A stretch of DNA of 64,000 bases from Ypsolopha sequella (Eukaryota; Arthropoda; Insecta; Lepidoptera; Ypsolophidae): the NCBI GenBank assembly GCA_934047225.1, contig OW204012.1, positions 6,386,001 to 6,450,000 of the forward strand, read 5' to 3'. Below, in pieces: positions 1 to 9,354 of the stretch (position 1 is the stretch's first letter; each line of letters begins with the position of its first letter). Position numbers and translations under genes: made by a program. Below the pieces are notes generated by a model that made no database searches, had not been told where the DNA came from, and was given only the letters and a program-made list of their open reading frames with translations.

Positions 1-692
1 ATTGTTGTAACAAAAAACCACAGCCTTAAACATTTATAATCGCAGCTAAAACATCAGAACTTATGCCAATTACGGTTTTACATTTTATACAATACTAGCT
101 GACCCGGCGAACTTCGTTCCGCCTAACAGTCTAATAATATCGTGTTAACTTTAGTTAAACTTAATTTAGGATTTCATTAAGGTAATAACACTAATACAAC
201 TTTTTTGCAAATACAGAAATGTTTTATTGCTTGCCATTGCGAAAGAAGAATGGCAGGGACCCATGTAGTTTCAGTACCGTTGTTAGGCTTAGCGTAGGGT
301 ATTGAATATATGCAGAAATAATAGTTCTGGAATAACTAAGCGATTTTTAAAACTTGGGGTTTAGATGTTATTCAATCATATCAGAACGCTAGATAAAAAG
401 GTTTCTTTTATATGCGTAGTTTTGTCAACAGATGGCACCACATGCTGTTTGCATTCGTAAAATTAATTAATTTATTTATTGTTATTCGATAACTTATCCG
501 ATATTTTATTACTTATTCTGTTATTCGAAGCGGATAAGAATACACCAAAAAAGAGATAACTAACATCGATCCAGCCGATCTTGAGTTATAAGCGGTGTAA
601 CTAACACGACTTTGTTTTATATATTTAAGATAATACATTTAAAAGGAACTTCAAAGACCAAAAAGAACATACCCCACAATTCCACAATCCCC
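1..692. repeat. AT-rich stretch with a dispersed lepidopteran repeat end
   Basis: No gene is seen. At 95-127 there is a motif reading CTAGCTGACCCGGCGAACTT followed by CGTTCCGCC. This looks like the conserved end of a dispersed repeat common in insect genomes. The rest (about 430-692) is AT-rich sequence with no recognisable feature. Confidence 0.4.
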
Positions 693-1102
693 AAGAACAT
701 TCCCCGCACCACATATGGATGTCTGCGATATTCGCACATGACTTGATCATATGGTCATCAGATCACAATAAACTATTTCCACTATAAACACCCACAATTC
801 AGTCATGAGTCATGCATGACCCTCAACAAAAGTCGAAAATCGTGGGGAAAAATTGTTTGTCAAACGTGATTCTGCAGCTAACTTCAGGCCACTATAAACC
901 ACCATGGTATGTACTATGGTGGTTGGTTTATTCTGCTTCTTTATATAACCGACTTACACGCTGAGTGTGTTTATTTTGTTTAATTTGATGACCACACACT
1001 TATAGAACAAAAGCAGTCGATGTCAATATTGTCAATCGCTTGAATCTCATAGTGATAGTGTATGTTGAGTCTAACGTGTAACTTGGTATTTCTTACACAT
1101 TA

Positions 1103-1259
1103 AAGCAGATTCTAAAGGCTTTAATTTTAGTTTTAGTGCTGTCAAAATTTAAAATTTTCCAAAGTGATTTAGCTTCTGTTCTGTAGTTAAGGACTATGCA
1201 AGGGAAAAATTTAGTTTTGACAGCAATAAAACTAAAATTAAAGCCTTCAGAATCGGCTA
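1103..1259. mobile_element. MITE family M1, copy 1
   Basis: A 157-bp palindromic element whose arms read AAGGCTTTAATTTTAGTTTT and its complement, with the shared inner words GTGCTGTCAAAA and TTTTGACAGCA. Full copies lie at 21846-22003 and 41638-41799 and a fragment at 20926-20996. There is no coding capacity. It is nested inside the large foldback element. Confidence 0.75.
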
Positions 1260-1541
1260 CATTGCCTCACTCTCACAGGGGCGAACGTTCCCAGCGCTCC
1301 CTCCTTTTGTCCGGGTAAAGCTGTTAAGGCCAGACGGCCAATTTCATAGTAAGTCAATTAAAAAAAAAAAAAAAATACATTGCCTAACAATGCCCGTCTG
1401 GTCATCCAATAGCTATAAACGATCCCAGCGCAGTGTGTACTGTTCACATATCAAGTACATCAATAGATTGTGGCAATTTGAGTGTTTAACTTACATACGT
1501 TAACGATATCAAACAAACTGGCAAATAACTATTTGTTTTTT

Positions 1542-1881
1542 ATTCAGTTTACATAATATATTCTTATAAAAATATATATAATATATTAGAAATAATAAAT
1601 AGGACTCCTCCTATATTTGGTCGCTTGGTGCCCATTACGGTCTGGGTCTCAACAAATAGAGATAAACAATCATCTACCCATCTCCACACTTCAATTTCAA
1701 AACCTACCTACTTATTTTTTTTTTGTCTTTCAATCATCCACTTCATTCTGCCATTTTATGATATTTTAGTATATTATATAAATATTTTATTAAGTTCCCC
1801 TGATGCCGACAAGAAGTCGAAATATATCTGGAAATAATTGTAATAAAGTGTTTTTATAAGAATATATTATGTAAACTGAAT
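1542..1881. mobile_element. TIR element with 31-bp perfect inverted ends
   Basis: Positions 1542-1572 and 1851-1881 are exact reverse complements (31 bp, beginning ATTCAGTTTACATAATATAT). The interior is about 280 bp of AT-rich sequence with a TC-rich stretch and no transposase. It sits between the arms of the larger foldback element, so it is either that element's core or a nested insertion. Confidence 0.6.
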
Positions 1882-2329
1882 GGAAAATAACTAATGTTTT
1901 AAAGTTGTCAAGCCTTACAATGTGACGTGATATAAGGCATGGTTATCAAAATAAACAGATTCACCGCGCTCAGTTATCGTTGGTAAGTCGGCTACGTAAA
2001 CAAACCGAACAAACCCATACGGCCATCGTGACCGACCATTGAAGTGTCAAATTGACGATTTTGTTATTTTAGTGGAAGACCTGAACAGAACACGTTTTTC
2101 CAAACATTAGAATATTGTTCAAAACAGCTGAAGGAATTATTATTAGCTGCAGTTCCCTTAGGTAAAAAGCACCACCAAGCACCAATAGTTTATACTATGC
2201 TCGTTCGTAGAGGCCTGAAGTTAGCTGCACAATCACGTTTGACAGCCAATTTTTTCCAACGATTTTTGACGTTTGTTGAGAGTCATGACCGAATCGTCGG
2301 TGTTTATAGTGGAAAATAGTAGTAGTTTA

Positions 2330-2675
2330 TGGCTTGTGTTTGACTGAACACCAAAATTAATAAATGACCACCATTAAAATTAGTAAATGAACAGCAAAAT
2401 AAGTAAATGAACACCAATTTTTTAACCCCATTTAAATTGCCAAATTGATTCTTCCGGGCAGATCATATTTTTGTGAAAACTAACGACGTCGCCTCGCTCC
2501 GCTCCGCTTCGCTCGGCTCCTTATTTTATCTTACATGTCAACCTAACACGCTCCTCCTCGTTTCGCTCGTCGTCGCACCTATTTTTTACCGGCATTTACT
2601 AATTTTGGTGTTCCCTCTATATTATTTTTGGTCGAAGTGTATGGGATATCAAAGTTTATTTTGGTGGTAATTATA
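2330..2675. repeat. Inserted repeat with GC-rich GCTCC block
   Basis: This segment interrupts the right arm of the foldback element. It starts with a small array of related phrases (AAATTAATAAATGA, AAATTAGTAAATGA, AAATAAGTAAATGA). It then carries a distinctive block at 2487-2580 (GCTCCGCTCCGCTTCGCTCG, and later CACGCTCCTCCTCG). The same block occurs in reverse at 16975-17060 and 19790-19900, so it is a dispersed element rather than a gene. The short open frame across it is not credible as a protein. Confidence 0.6.
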
Positions 2676-2775
2676 TTTTTCCCGTAGTTTATTGTGATTT
2701 GATGACCATAACCAGTATTGTCAAGTCATGTGCGAATATCACAGACATTCATATATTGAATATCTGTGGGGGATA

Positions 2776-3168
2776 TAGACGGAGAGAGTGTATAAGGTGA
2801 TTTATGTAAGAGGTGGTTAGAATAGCGGCCATTATTCCCCAAGATCTATTGATGGATTACTTATATTGTAACAACGGGATTATAAGATAGAAAGATGAAA
2901 AATGTTGTATAAAATTGTCTTATTAAAAAAAATCAAAACGACAATAAATAATTTGAACTATAGCTCGAAGTTGCAATTTTTAGTTTATTATTTCGAAGGG
3001 CACTTAATTAATTACAATGTTAAAGAATAATGGGACTGATTATTAAGTATTAGTATGTACATTAGGAATATTAGTAAGAAATTAAATTTAGTAATATTTT
3101 TGAAATAAACAACGCGGGTGGAGTTGCGGCCGCATCTAGTAATATACACATGGGGTTTGTTCAAAACA
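2776..3168. other. Unannotated spacer
   Basis: AT-rich sequence. At 3112-3145 a phrase of the type GCGGGTGGAGTTGCGGCCGC resembles the GC-rich end of the retroelement repeat seen at 42820 and 50030. Nothing else is recognisable. Confidence 0.3.
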
Positions 3169-4690
3169 ATAGAATGTGGTATATCATTTGATAAATAAAA
3201 TTTTATTGGCTTTCAATATCTTTTGATATCATAACCAAAACTTATTCAGCTTATGTCATGGAACGTAAAAATAAAAGTCATTAATTTTTAAAATAAAACA
3301 AAATATGGTTCGGAAGTCCAGATACCCTATAAAAAAGGGCCGTGTGTGTAAAAATTGTCCTTAGTCTAATAACTCACGCAACTGGGAACACAAAAAGTAA
3401 ATAAAATGGAAAGTCCACCTGCAGAAGCTGCTCAAATCGTCGTCCTAATCCGGCAAGGGTTGTCTTACTATCTCTCGTCAGCTTCATCTGAGTCAGTCTT
3501 GTGTCTCAAAAGTATACAAGAGGTTCAGGGAGACTGGAAACTTACTGCGACGACCAGGTTCTGGCCGACAGCGATGCACTTCTGTGAGAGATGGCCGTTT
3601 TATTGTCTCCACTTCGTTCCGGAATCGACACCTGACCGGTGTTAACGTCCAGCAGTGGCACAGAGAAGTTCGAGGGAGAACTGTCAGCGAGTGGACCGTG
3701 AGACAACGACTTAAAGAAGCAAACTTGACCCCAAAAAGGCCAGCGACGGGACCCAAATTGTCTGCAGCCCACCGACAAGCCCGGCTTCAATTTGCCCACG
3801 ATCACTTAGATTAGGGTATAGAGCAATGGAACTGAGTCTTGTTCTCAGACGAAACCAGAATGTGTCTGCATGGCAACGACCGTTGACGAAGAGTTTACAG
3901 GAGACCGGGGGAGCGATTTGCACAATGCTGTTTTGCGGAAACCGTGGCATACGGGGGTGGGTGTATAAGGTGGGCGGGGATTTCTATCGAAGCCAAACGG
4001 AACTGATATTCGTACCCGGTGGAGGTCGGGGAGGGGGGCTAATTGCAGAAAGATACATCAACAATATTCTGCTAGGCCATGTGCTTCCCTACGCCGGTTT
4101 TATTGGCCAAGATTTCCTGCACGATAATGCCCGCTGCCACACCACTGCAGAGACAAGACAGTACCTGGAAGAAGTCGGGATTCCCACACTAGACTGGCCA
4201 GCCCTCAGCCCTGACTTGAATCCAATTGAACATTTGTGGAATGAGTTGAAAAGGCGGGTACGAGGAAGATGGCCAGCTCCAGCGTCGATGGAGGACCTAA
4301 AAACTGCTTTAGTCGAAGGGTGGCAGGAAATCCCACAAGATTCCGTCAGGAAACTCATCCGGTCGATAAAAACCGATTGCGAGCAGTCATTAGAGCCAGG
4401 GGGGTTAATACAAAATATTGTACCGTTTTGTGTTATTGTTACTTTAATGATTGTAATTGGTTTGTCCGTTTTAATTAAAGTAAATAAATAAATAAATTGA
4501 GGGGGAAGAATATAAATTGGAAATGAAATTTTAATATCTTTTCATTTTATTTTATTCGTTTAGATATCCACAATTTCGACCTGTTGCACTAATTCCTAAA
4601 ATTTAAGTAGGAAATAAAAACAAAATAATTTTCTTTGCTAGCATTCGAAAGCCGATAAAATTACCTTTCAAATGACATACCACATTCTAT
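3169..4690 (+). mobile_element. Tc1-like DNA transposon, decayed
   Basis: The left end (from 3169, ATAGAATGTGGTAT then TCATTTGATAA) is matched in reverse at the right end (to 4690), with a further shared block TTTTAT-GGCTTTC. The inverted ends enclose about 1.5 kb with a broken DDE transposase on the plus strand. Length, TIRs and transposase type fit the Tc1 group of the Tc1/mariner superfamily. The flanking TA dinucleotides are not clear because the ends have drifted. Confidence 0.75.
3406..4400 (+). pseudogene. Tc1-like transposase pseudogene (DD34E)
   Basis: The reading is broken across three frames: 3406-3645, 3584-3814 and 3826-4400. The start codon at 3406 opens an N-terminal piece. 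The middle piece carries a DNA-binding-like segment ending HRQARLQFAHDH. The first catalytic Asp is in FSDETRM near 3838-3858, in a frame that then stops. The last piece holds HDNARCHTT and SPDLNPIEHLWNEL, with 34 residues between the Asp and Glu, so two of the three catalytic acids and their spacing are preserved. At least two frameshifts and a stop make it inactive. It was originally about 340 residues long. I infer it is an old copy unable to move itself. Confidence 0.85.
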
Positions 4691-5029
4691 AATTTTATTG
4701 CATGAAAATTGTTAAATTTTTTTTGACAATTTAGTTTAGTTGATTCCAGTTTAAAGCTCGCAAGTGTATTATAGATGGCTATCATCTAAACGGTCAGCAA
4801 AATAAAAAGGTTTTGGTCAGCTCCAAAATGTATCTGTAAGCAAACAAAGTGAATAGAACTGCTTCTAATAACAAAATTGATCAGCAAGTAATGTGAAATT
4901 GGGCAGCCTAAACATTGATGTCATATGAATTTAAATATATTTGCAGCAATATTAGTAATAGAGCAACAAACCATGATTCGGATTTTATTTAATTTTGAAA
5001 ACATAATTAAATGCTTTAATAATAATGGA
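4691..5029. repeat. GGTCAGC-spaced dispersed repeat and spacer
   Basis: At about 4785-4920 the words GGTCAGCAAAAT, GGTCAGCTCCAAAATGTAT and GATCAGCAAG occur in order. The same series appears in reverse complement upstream of both Cys-rich genes (8880-9075 and 26325-26525), so all three are copies of one dispersed repeat. The rest is AT-rich with no feature. Confidence 0.5.
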
Positions 5030-5770
5030 TGTGAAAAGGCGTAGGGATGTGACGACCCCATCGCCCTCTGGTATGTCCTGTACGTCCTCCAGTCACCGCA
5101 GGGCGGCTTGTGGCGAGCCGATGGTGAGTGGCAACACCACGGACCCTACCTCCAGGGGACACTATCACACATGCGCTTACACACACACATACACACAGCA
5201 ACACACCCCCTGCCTCTGCGCTTGCCTTAACCAGCCGGCCAGAGTGGAGATGCAAGAGCGGAACCTATGCTCCAGGTTGAAAGTGTAAAATGTCATAATG
5301 GCGGGGGCACTTGACTGTATAAGGATCTTGCGCCCCGCAGACTCACCTCTCGACAACCTTAGCTGCTCACATAGTGTTGCCCCCTGGCCACTCCATGGTG
5401 GCTAGATAGGGGGCCCACAACGGCTATCCTGTTGGATAGTTATTAAGCAGCAAGTCACCATCTGCCAAATTTAAATTTGTGAGAGATTTTCGAGGCAGAT
5501 GTTCGTTATCTCACTCCATAGCCCTGTTATCCGGCCCATTTAGCATCCCATCCTCATAGCCCACTCCAAGTCGCTTCCTTCCTGGCAATAGTTTGGCAAC
5601 TGTGGGGCACTGTCCGTTAGTGTATCACAATGATACATTGAGGGAGAGGCCTCCATGGATGCAGCCATCTCACATTTAGATTAAATGGTACCAAAGACCT
5701 CTTCAATGTTGGCTTCGGCCCCATGAATGCCTTTCAAATGACCGGGTCCCTATGGGCCCGTGACTGAAAA
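5030..5770. repeat. GC-rich repeat, tandem copy 1
   Basis: A GC-rich block with CGCAGGGCGGCTTGTGGCGA near 5098 and ending with GTTGGCTTCGGCCCC near 5708. The same ordered motifs recur in 5850-6545 in diverged form. A short (AC)n run sits at 5177-5205. It resembles the untranslated part of a retroelement, but no reverse transcriptase is present, so the class is not assigned. Small open frames here are not convincing genes. Confidence 0.5.
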
Positions 5771-5849
5771 GTGGACCTACATAATAATAATAATAAAAAT
5801 AATAATTAGCCTCTCAAAATCCAACCCTACGTCTGAGCTAAACATCAGG

Positions 5850-6545
5850 CCACGTGAGAGGCGGGCAACGTGTACAAAAGTTACAGGGCTAACAGGGCAT
5901 TGGCATTACGCAGGGCAGCTTGAGGCGAGCTGTTGGGCAGTAGCAACCCCACGGACCCAAACGAGCTCCCGGGGAAGGTCTTGTTCCTCATCTTCGGCTT
6001 GCCTTTGTTGGCCGGCCGGAGTAAACAATGACGAGGGATATATCCCCCACCTCTGGCATGGGAGGCCGGTCTGAGTGGAGTAGCAAGAACTATATGCTCG
6101 AAGGGTGGATGTGAATCGTAAGTGGCGAATGGGCACGTGATGCTGGACCCTCAGGAAGCAAGTGATCGTCGTTTAAAGTCCAGTTACACCTCTCCACCTT
6201 TTAGCCGCTCAGCAAATGTTGCCCCTTTGTCTCTCGTGCGACCGACCATTTGGGGGCCCATTTAATTGAGTCGGCGAGTCTCCGCCTACCCATTTTTCCG
6301 TGTTATTAACATAGGCCGGGCAGGCACCATAGTTAATTCCATAGACCCAGATATCCAGTCCACTAGCACCTCAACGCAATAGTCTGATTTCTCTCGTTTT
6401 CATTTCTTACAATAGTCATACACGGACCGGGGATTGTACTTGGGTGCACTCCTACAGGTTGGATTAAATTGTCTAAAGGGTCTCTACGTGTTGGCTTCGA
6501 CCCACGCACGCCTCCAAAGGTCCGGGACTACATAGTGCCGAGATA
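5850..6545. repeat. GC-rich repeat, tandem copy 2
   Basis: A diverged second copy of 5030-5770 in the same orientation: CGCAGGGCAGCTTGAGGCGA near 5910, CAACCCCACGGACCC after it, and GTTGGCTTCGACCCACG near 6491. Both copies end at a similar phrase about a fee-like GGTCCGGGAC motif. No coding function is seen. Confidence 0.5.
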
Positions 6546-7449
6546 TGATAAATGTATATATTAGGTAATAATAATGTAAAACTTTATTTTCATAACTTAG
6601 ATCCACTATCTAACACAATAAAACACTTTAAAAAACACATAACTAAGTACTTTTTATTAATTAATAGTATATAATAATACTTAATAATACTAAGGTAGCG
6701 TTCCGAAACACCTTAGGTTGTCCGATGAAGTAGAAGATATTACTATCTGTCAGATAAAAGTAGCTCAATGCTGGTTCCAAAACCACAAATGAGATCGTTT
6801 TGGAACGATCAAACCCGAGCTACTTTTGCTACTGACACGACCAATATTTTGCTCTGCGAAAATCGCCGGGAATATATTGCTCCTGTCAAAAGCGTGATTG
6901 TTGACGTGATTTTTGTACGTTTACATGGATATCGAAAATTGCAAAATATGAACAGAAGAGTGTTAAACGTTTGAACACATCTCAATCCACAGATGAGAAC
7001 TATTCCTATTTTCTCGCCTAGAACGACATTTTTATTTGAATTTGTTTTTTGTTATTTCCTACAAGTCTGAAACTTGATTATCAGCAAGTTTTCTCTATAA
7101 TTATAAAACCTGTACATAAAATCTCATCCATCATTTAAACATTTTCGTCTTCCCGCCAAACTTTTCTTTTGACATGTTACTCTATGTCCGTTCCGAATCT
7201 CACCAAAGTTAGTCCGAAGACTGTTCCATTAAGACCGGTTCCAAAACGTATTGTTCATCCGACTAGAACTGCTCGGTGATAGGGGTTTGGTTTTGGAACG
7301 ATACCTAAATATAAGCAAACAGTGTATATTGATTTGTCAAAACAGGCAGCATTTTACGACCTTTTTTTTAAAAATATTCACCCTGTTTACCCAATGTTCC
7401 AGTATCGGCACAGATTATACAGTAGTTACTACGTAAATCGGGCAGTCTG
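6546..7449. other. Unannotated, contains a small inverted repeat
   Basis: At 6747-6838 there is an imperfect hairpin: AAAAGTAGCTC, GGTTCCAAAAC, then GTTTTGGAAC and GAGCTACTTTT in reverse. A related GGTTCCAAAAC / GTTTTGGAAC pair occurs at 7229-7300. These look like ends of a small DNA element. No gene is recognised. Confidence 0.4.
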
Positions 7450-8022
7450 CAGTGCGCGCCAATCTTTTAGTCGCCTCAGAATGAGTTACGAGTGCAAGCT
7501 TGCGCAGGTACAGTCAAGGAAACAATAATATCAACGGTTGATTATTAAATGTTTACTATAAGTGGGAAGGTGTACTTGTTGTACCTATTTATTTATTATT
7601 TTAGTGCAATCTTAACTATATAAATAAAACACATTAACATAAACACCATTTTCCTACATTGTCGCCTTAAAACGCTATAACGTCCGCGAAGCATAACAAC
7701 AATAAACTTTAAAAAACTAAATCAACAAAACTTTAACAAATAAAGGCAACAAAAACAATAAACTATAACAAACTTAACGAATCATAAAATTTTTTCGAAG
7801 GTACTTTTCATGCAACGCGCGGGTGTGTAGCTTACGGCCGCAGCACTAACACTAACGCATAGTGTTGACACCTGCTAAATAGCGAATGGAGGTATGGTGC
7901 GGCACGCAGGCGGGTGTGCTCCGCGCCCTCGCTCCTGCAACGTCCCCCTGACACCGTAAAACAGCTATTGCGTCGCCTCTTGCGGCTATCTTCAGAGGCG
8001 ACTAAAAGATTGGCGCGCACTG
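7450..8022. mobile_element. 573-bp TIR element
   Basis: The ends 7450-7481 and 7991-8022 are 32-bp inverted repeats with one mismatch, starting CAGTGCGCGCCAATCTTTTA. The right half (7740-8022) is repeated in reverse at 32909-33240, including the CACCCGCCTGCGTGCCGC region. There is no transposase. I see no clear target duplication. Confidence 0.7.
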
Positions 8023-8381
8023 TACCTTATCTGAAATTGCTTGCAGGATTCCGTTGTTGCAAGAGAGATGAAACTCGTCTGCGCATGATGGCATAGAAGT
8101 ATGAGATTCCGCAAACATACCACTCGCACTACAGTAGCGTCACAATTTATTCTGTGGTAGCGTGGTAGCAACAGGATCCTGAAAGCATTATTGTACATAA
8201 CACGTTGTGTATGTAGGTCTTTTGCGTATAGTTTTAGAGGGCAGTGCTGAGTAATTTAAGGATATTAGTCAAATTGGTTACATAAATAATACTTTTCACG
8301 AAAAAATTAATGTTCCGCACTATAATGTTCTCTGGGTTGTCATAAAAAAGTTCCACACCATACCTTACCTTCTAATCTAAC
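8023..8381. other. Unannotated spacer
   Basis: No gene, repeat with a known partner, or regulatory motif is recognised here. Confidence 0.3.
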
Positions 8382-8807
8382 CAAAGACTAAGTATTACTA
8401 CGTATAGACTAGCAGTTCCCATACATTAGTTTGTAGCCACAAAAAAGGTGTAAAATTCTAACGAAATCTGAATCCTCTAACAAACACGATGCTAAAAAAG
8501 ACCGATTGGTGACGCTAGTGGCACAGCGATGTCACGTAACATAAAAATAATTCCCACATCGGTAATAGGTGGCGCTGAAATATTCACTGTTAGTGTTGTT
8601 AACATAGCGCCATCTAGGTTTTCGAAGCAAAGCTATTACATCCACATGTTTACTTGGTAACAGTGAGAGTTTACTTGCAGTCAGTTAAACAAATTATGCT
8701 TATTTGCAACACTTGGTGACACCTAGTGTTGTAAAGGCGCCTAAAATATTTGCTACGCCTTGATGTATGGGAGTTGTCGGTCTATACGTAGTAATACTTA
8801 GTCTATG
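8382..8807 (+). mobile_element. TIR element family M2, copy A
   Basis: A 426-bp element with ends close to CATAGACTAAGTATTACTAC and its complement. It is flanked on both sides by the exact 7-bp duplication ATCTAAC (8375-8381 and 8808-8814). The interior carries GCGCCATCTAG words and no open frame. Gene B's upstream flank (26085-26110) shows the corresponding site without the element. Confidence 0.9.
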
Positions 8808-9354
8808 ATCTAACTTACCGGCTCTCTTACCTTAGAGATTACAAATTATAAATATACAAATTATTTTTATGTTAACCGATTGTGTAATCCTGCTGACCAA
8901 ATAATAATTTTGTAATAGGACTATTTATTTCGCAAACTTATACATTTTCAAGCTGACCAAATATCTACTTATTTTCTGATAATCTTTTGTTCTATTGCTG
9001 ACCTGGTTTTTTTAACGGCCCACAAAATCATATTATGCCGTCAAAATTACTTTTAAGCAGATTTTTCTTGCTGACCGAATATTAAATCTTCTTCTTGGGG
9101 GTGCCATATCCTAGCGGATGTCGGCGACCACCACACGAAACTCTTCTCTATTCTGTGCCAGTCTGCAGAGACTGGCAGCGTCTTTTATGTTAGTCCAAGT
9201 TTTTACGTTATCACTCCATGTCATCCGCCTTCTCCCCCTTCCCCGTTATTAAATTTATAATATTAAATAAAAAATATTATTTAATTACTTGCCAAAATAA
9301 ATTATGTAGTCTAGTTCTTTATTCCGAAAATATAGTTTTTGATTATTTCATTAG
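8808..9354 (+). repeat. Duplicated 5' flank of gene A (intron 3' end)
   Basis: This segment matches 26085-26623 upstream of gene B: CTTACCGGCTCTCTTAC near 8815, the CTGACCAAATAATAATTTTG block, and the last 40 bp before the exon. It ends in a T-rich tract and CATTAG, a plausible 3' splice site at 9354. It holds a 159-bp insertion not found in the gene B copy (9088-9246). Confidence 0.65.
9088..9246. mobile_element. 159-bp insertion with 8-bp direct repeats
   Basis: A segment absent from the paralogous flank of gene B, bracketed by TATTAAAT at 9080-9087 and 9247-9254. The content (CTTCTTCTTGGGGGTGCC..., CATGTCATCCGCC) looks like the end of a LINE or SINE. It was inserted after the A/B duplication. 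Confidence 0.65.

Larger units (their letters stand above)
693..2775. mobile_element. Large foldback (inverted-repeat) element, non-autonomous
   Basis: The stretch at about 700-910 reappears in reverse complement in two blocks. 700-785 matches about 2675-2775 (shared words such as ATATTCGCACATGACTTG and TCACAATAAACTA). 785-905 matches about 2190-2320 (shared words such as TGTCAAACGTGATT and GCAGCTAACTTCAGGCC). Weaker inverted similarity continues inward (940-990 with 1935-2000). The right arm is split by an insertion at about 2330-2675. No transposase is present, so this is a non-autonomous foldback DNA element of roughly 2 kb carrying nested insertions. The exact ends are uncertain. Confidence 0.55.

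Noticed and set aside
5016..5288. Two overlapping short frames on opposite strands
   Set aside because: They lie in a GC-rich repeat that recurs in diverged form at 5850-6545 without conserving either frame.
9339..9341. TTG as the start codon of gene A (and 26608-26610 for gene B)
   Set aside because: TTG is not a normal initiator in animals, and it lies in a T-rich tract directly before a conserved AG, the layout of a splice acceptor.
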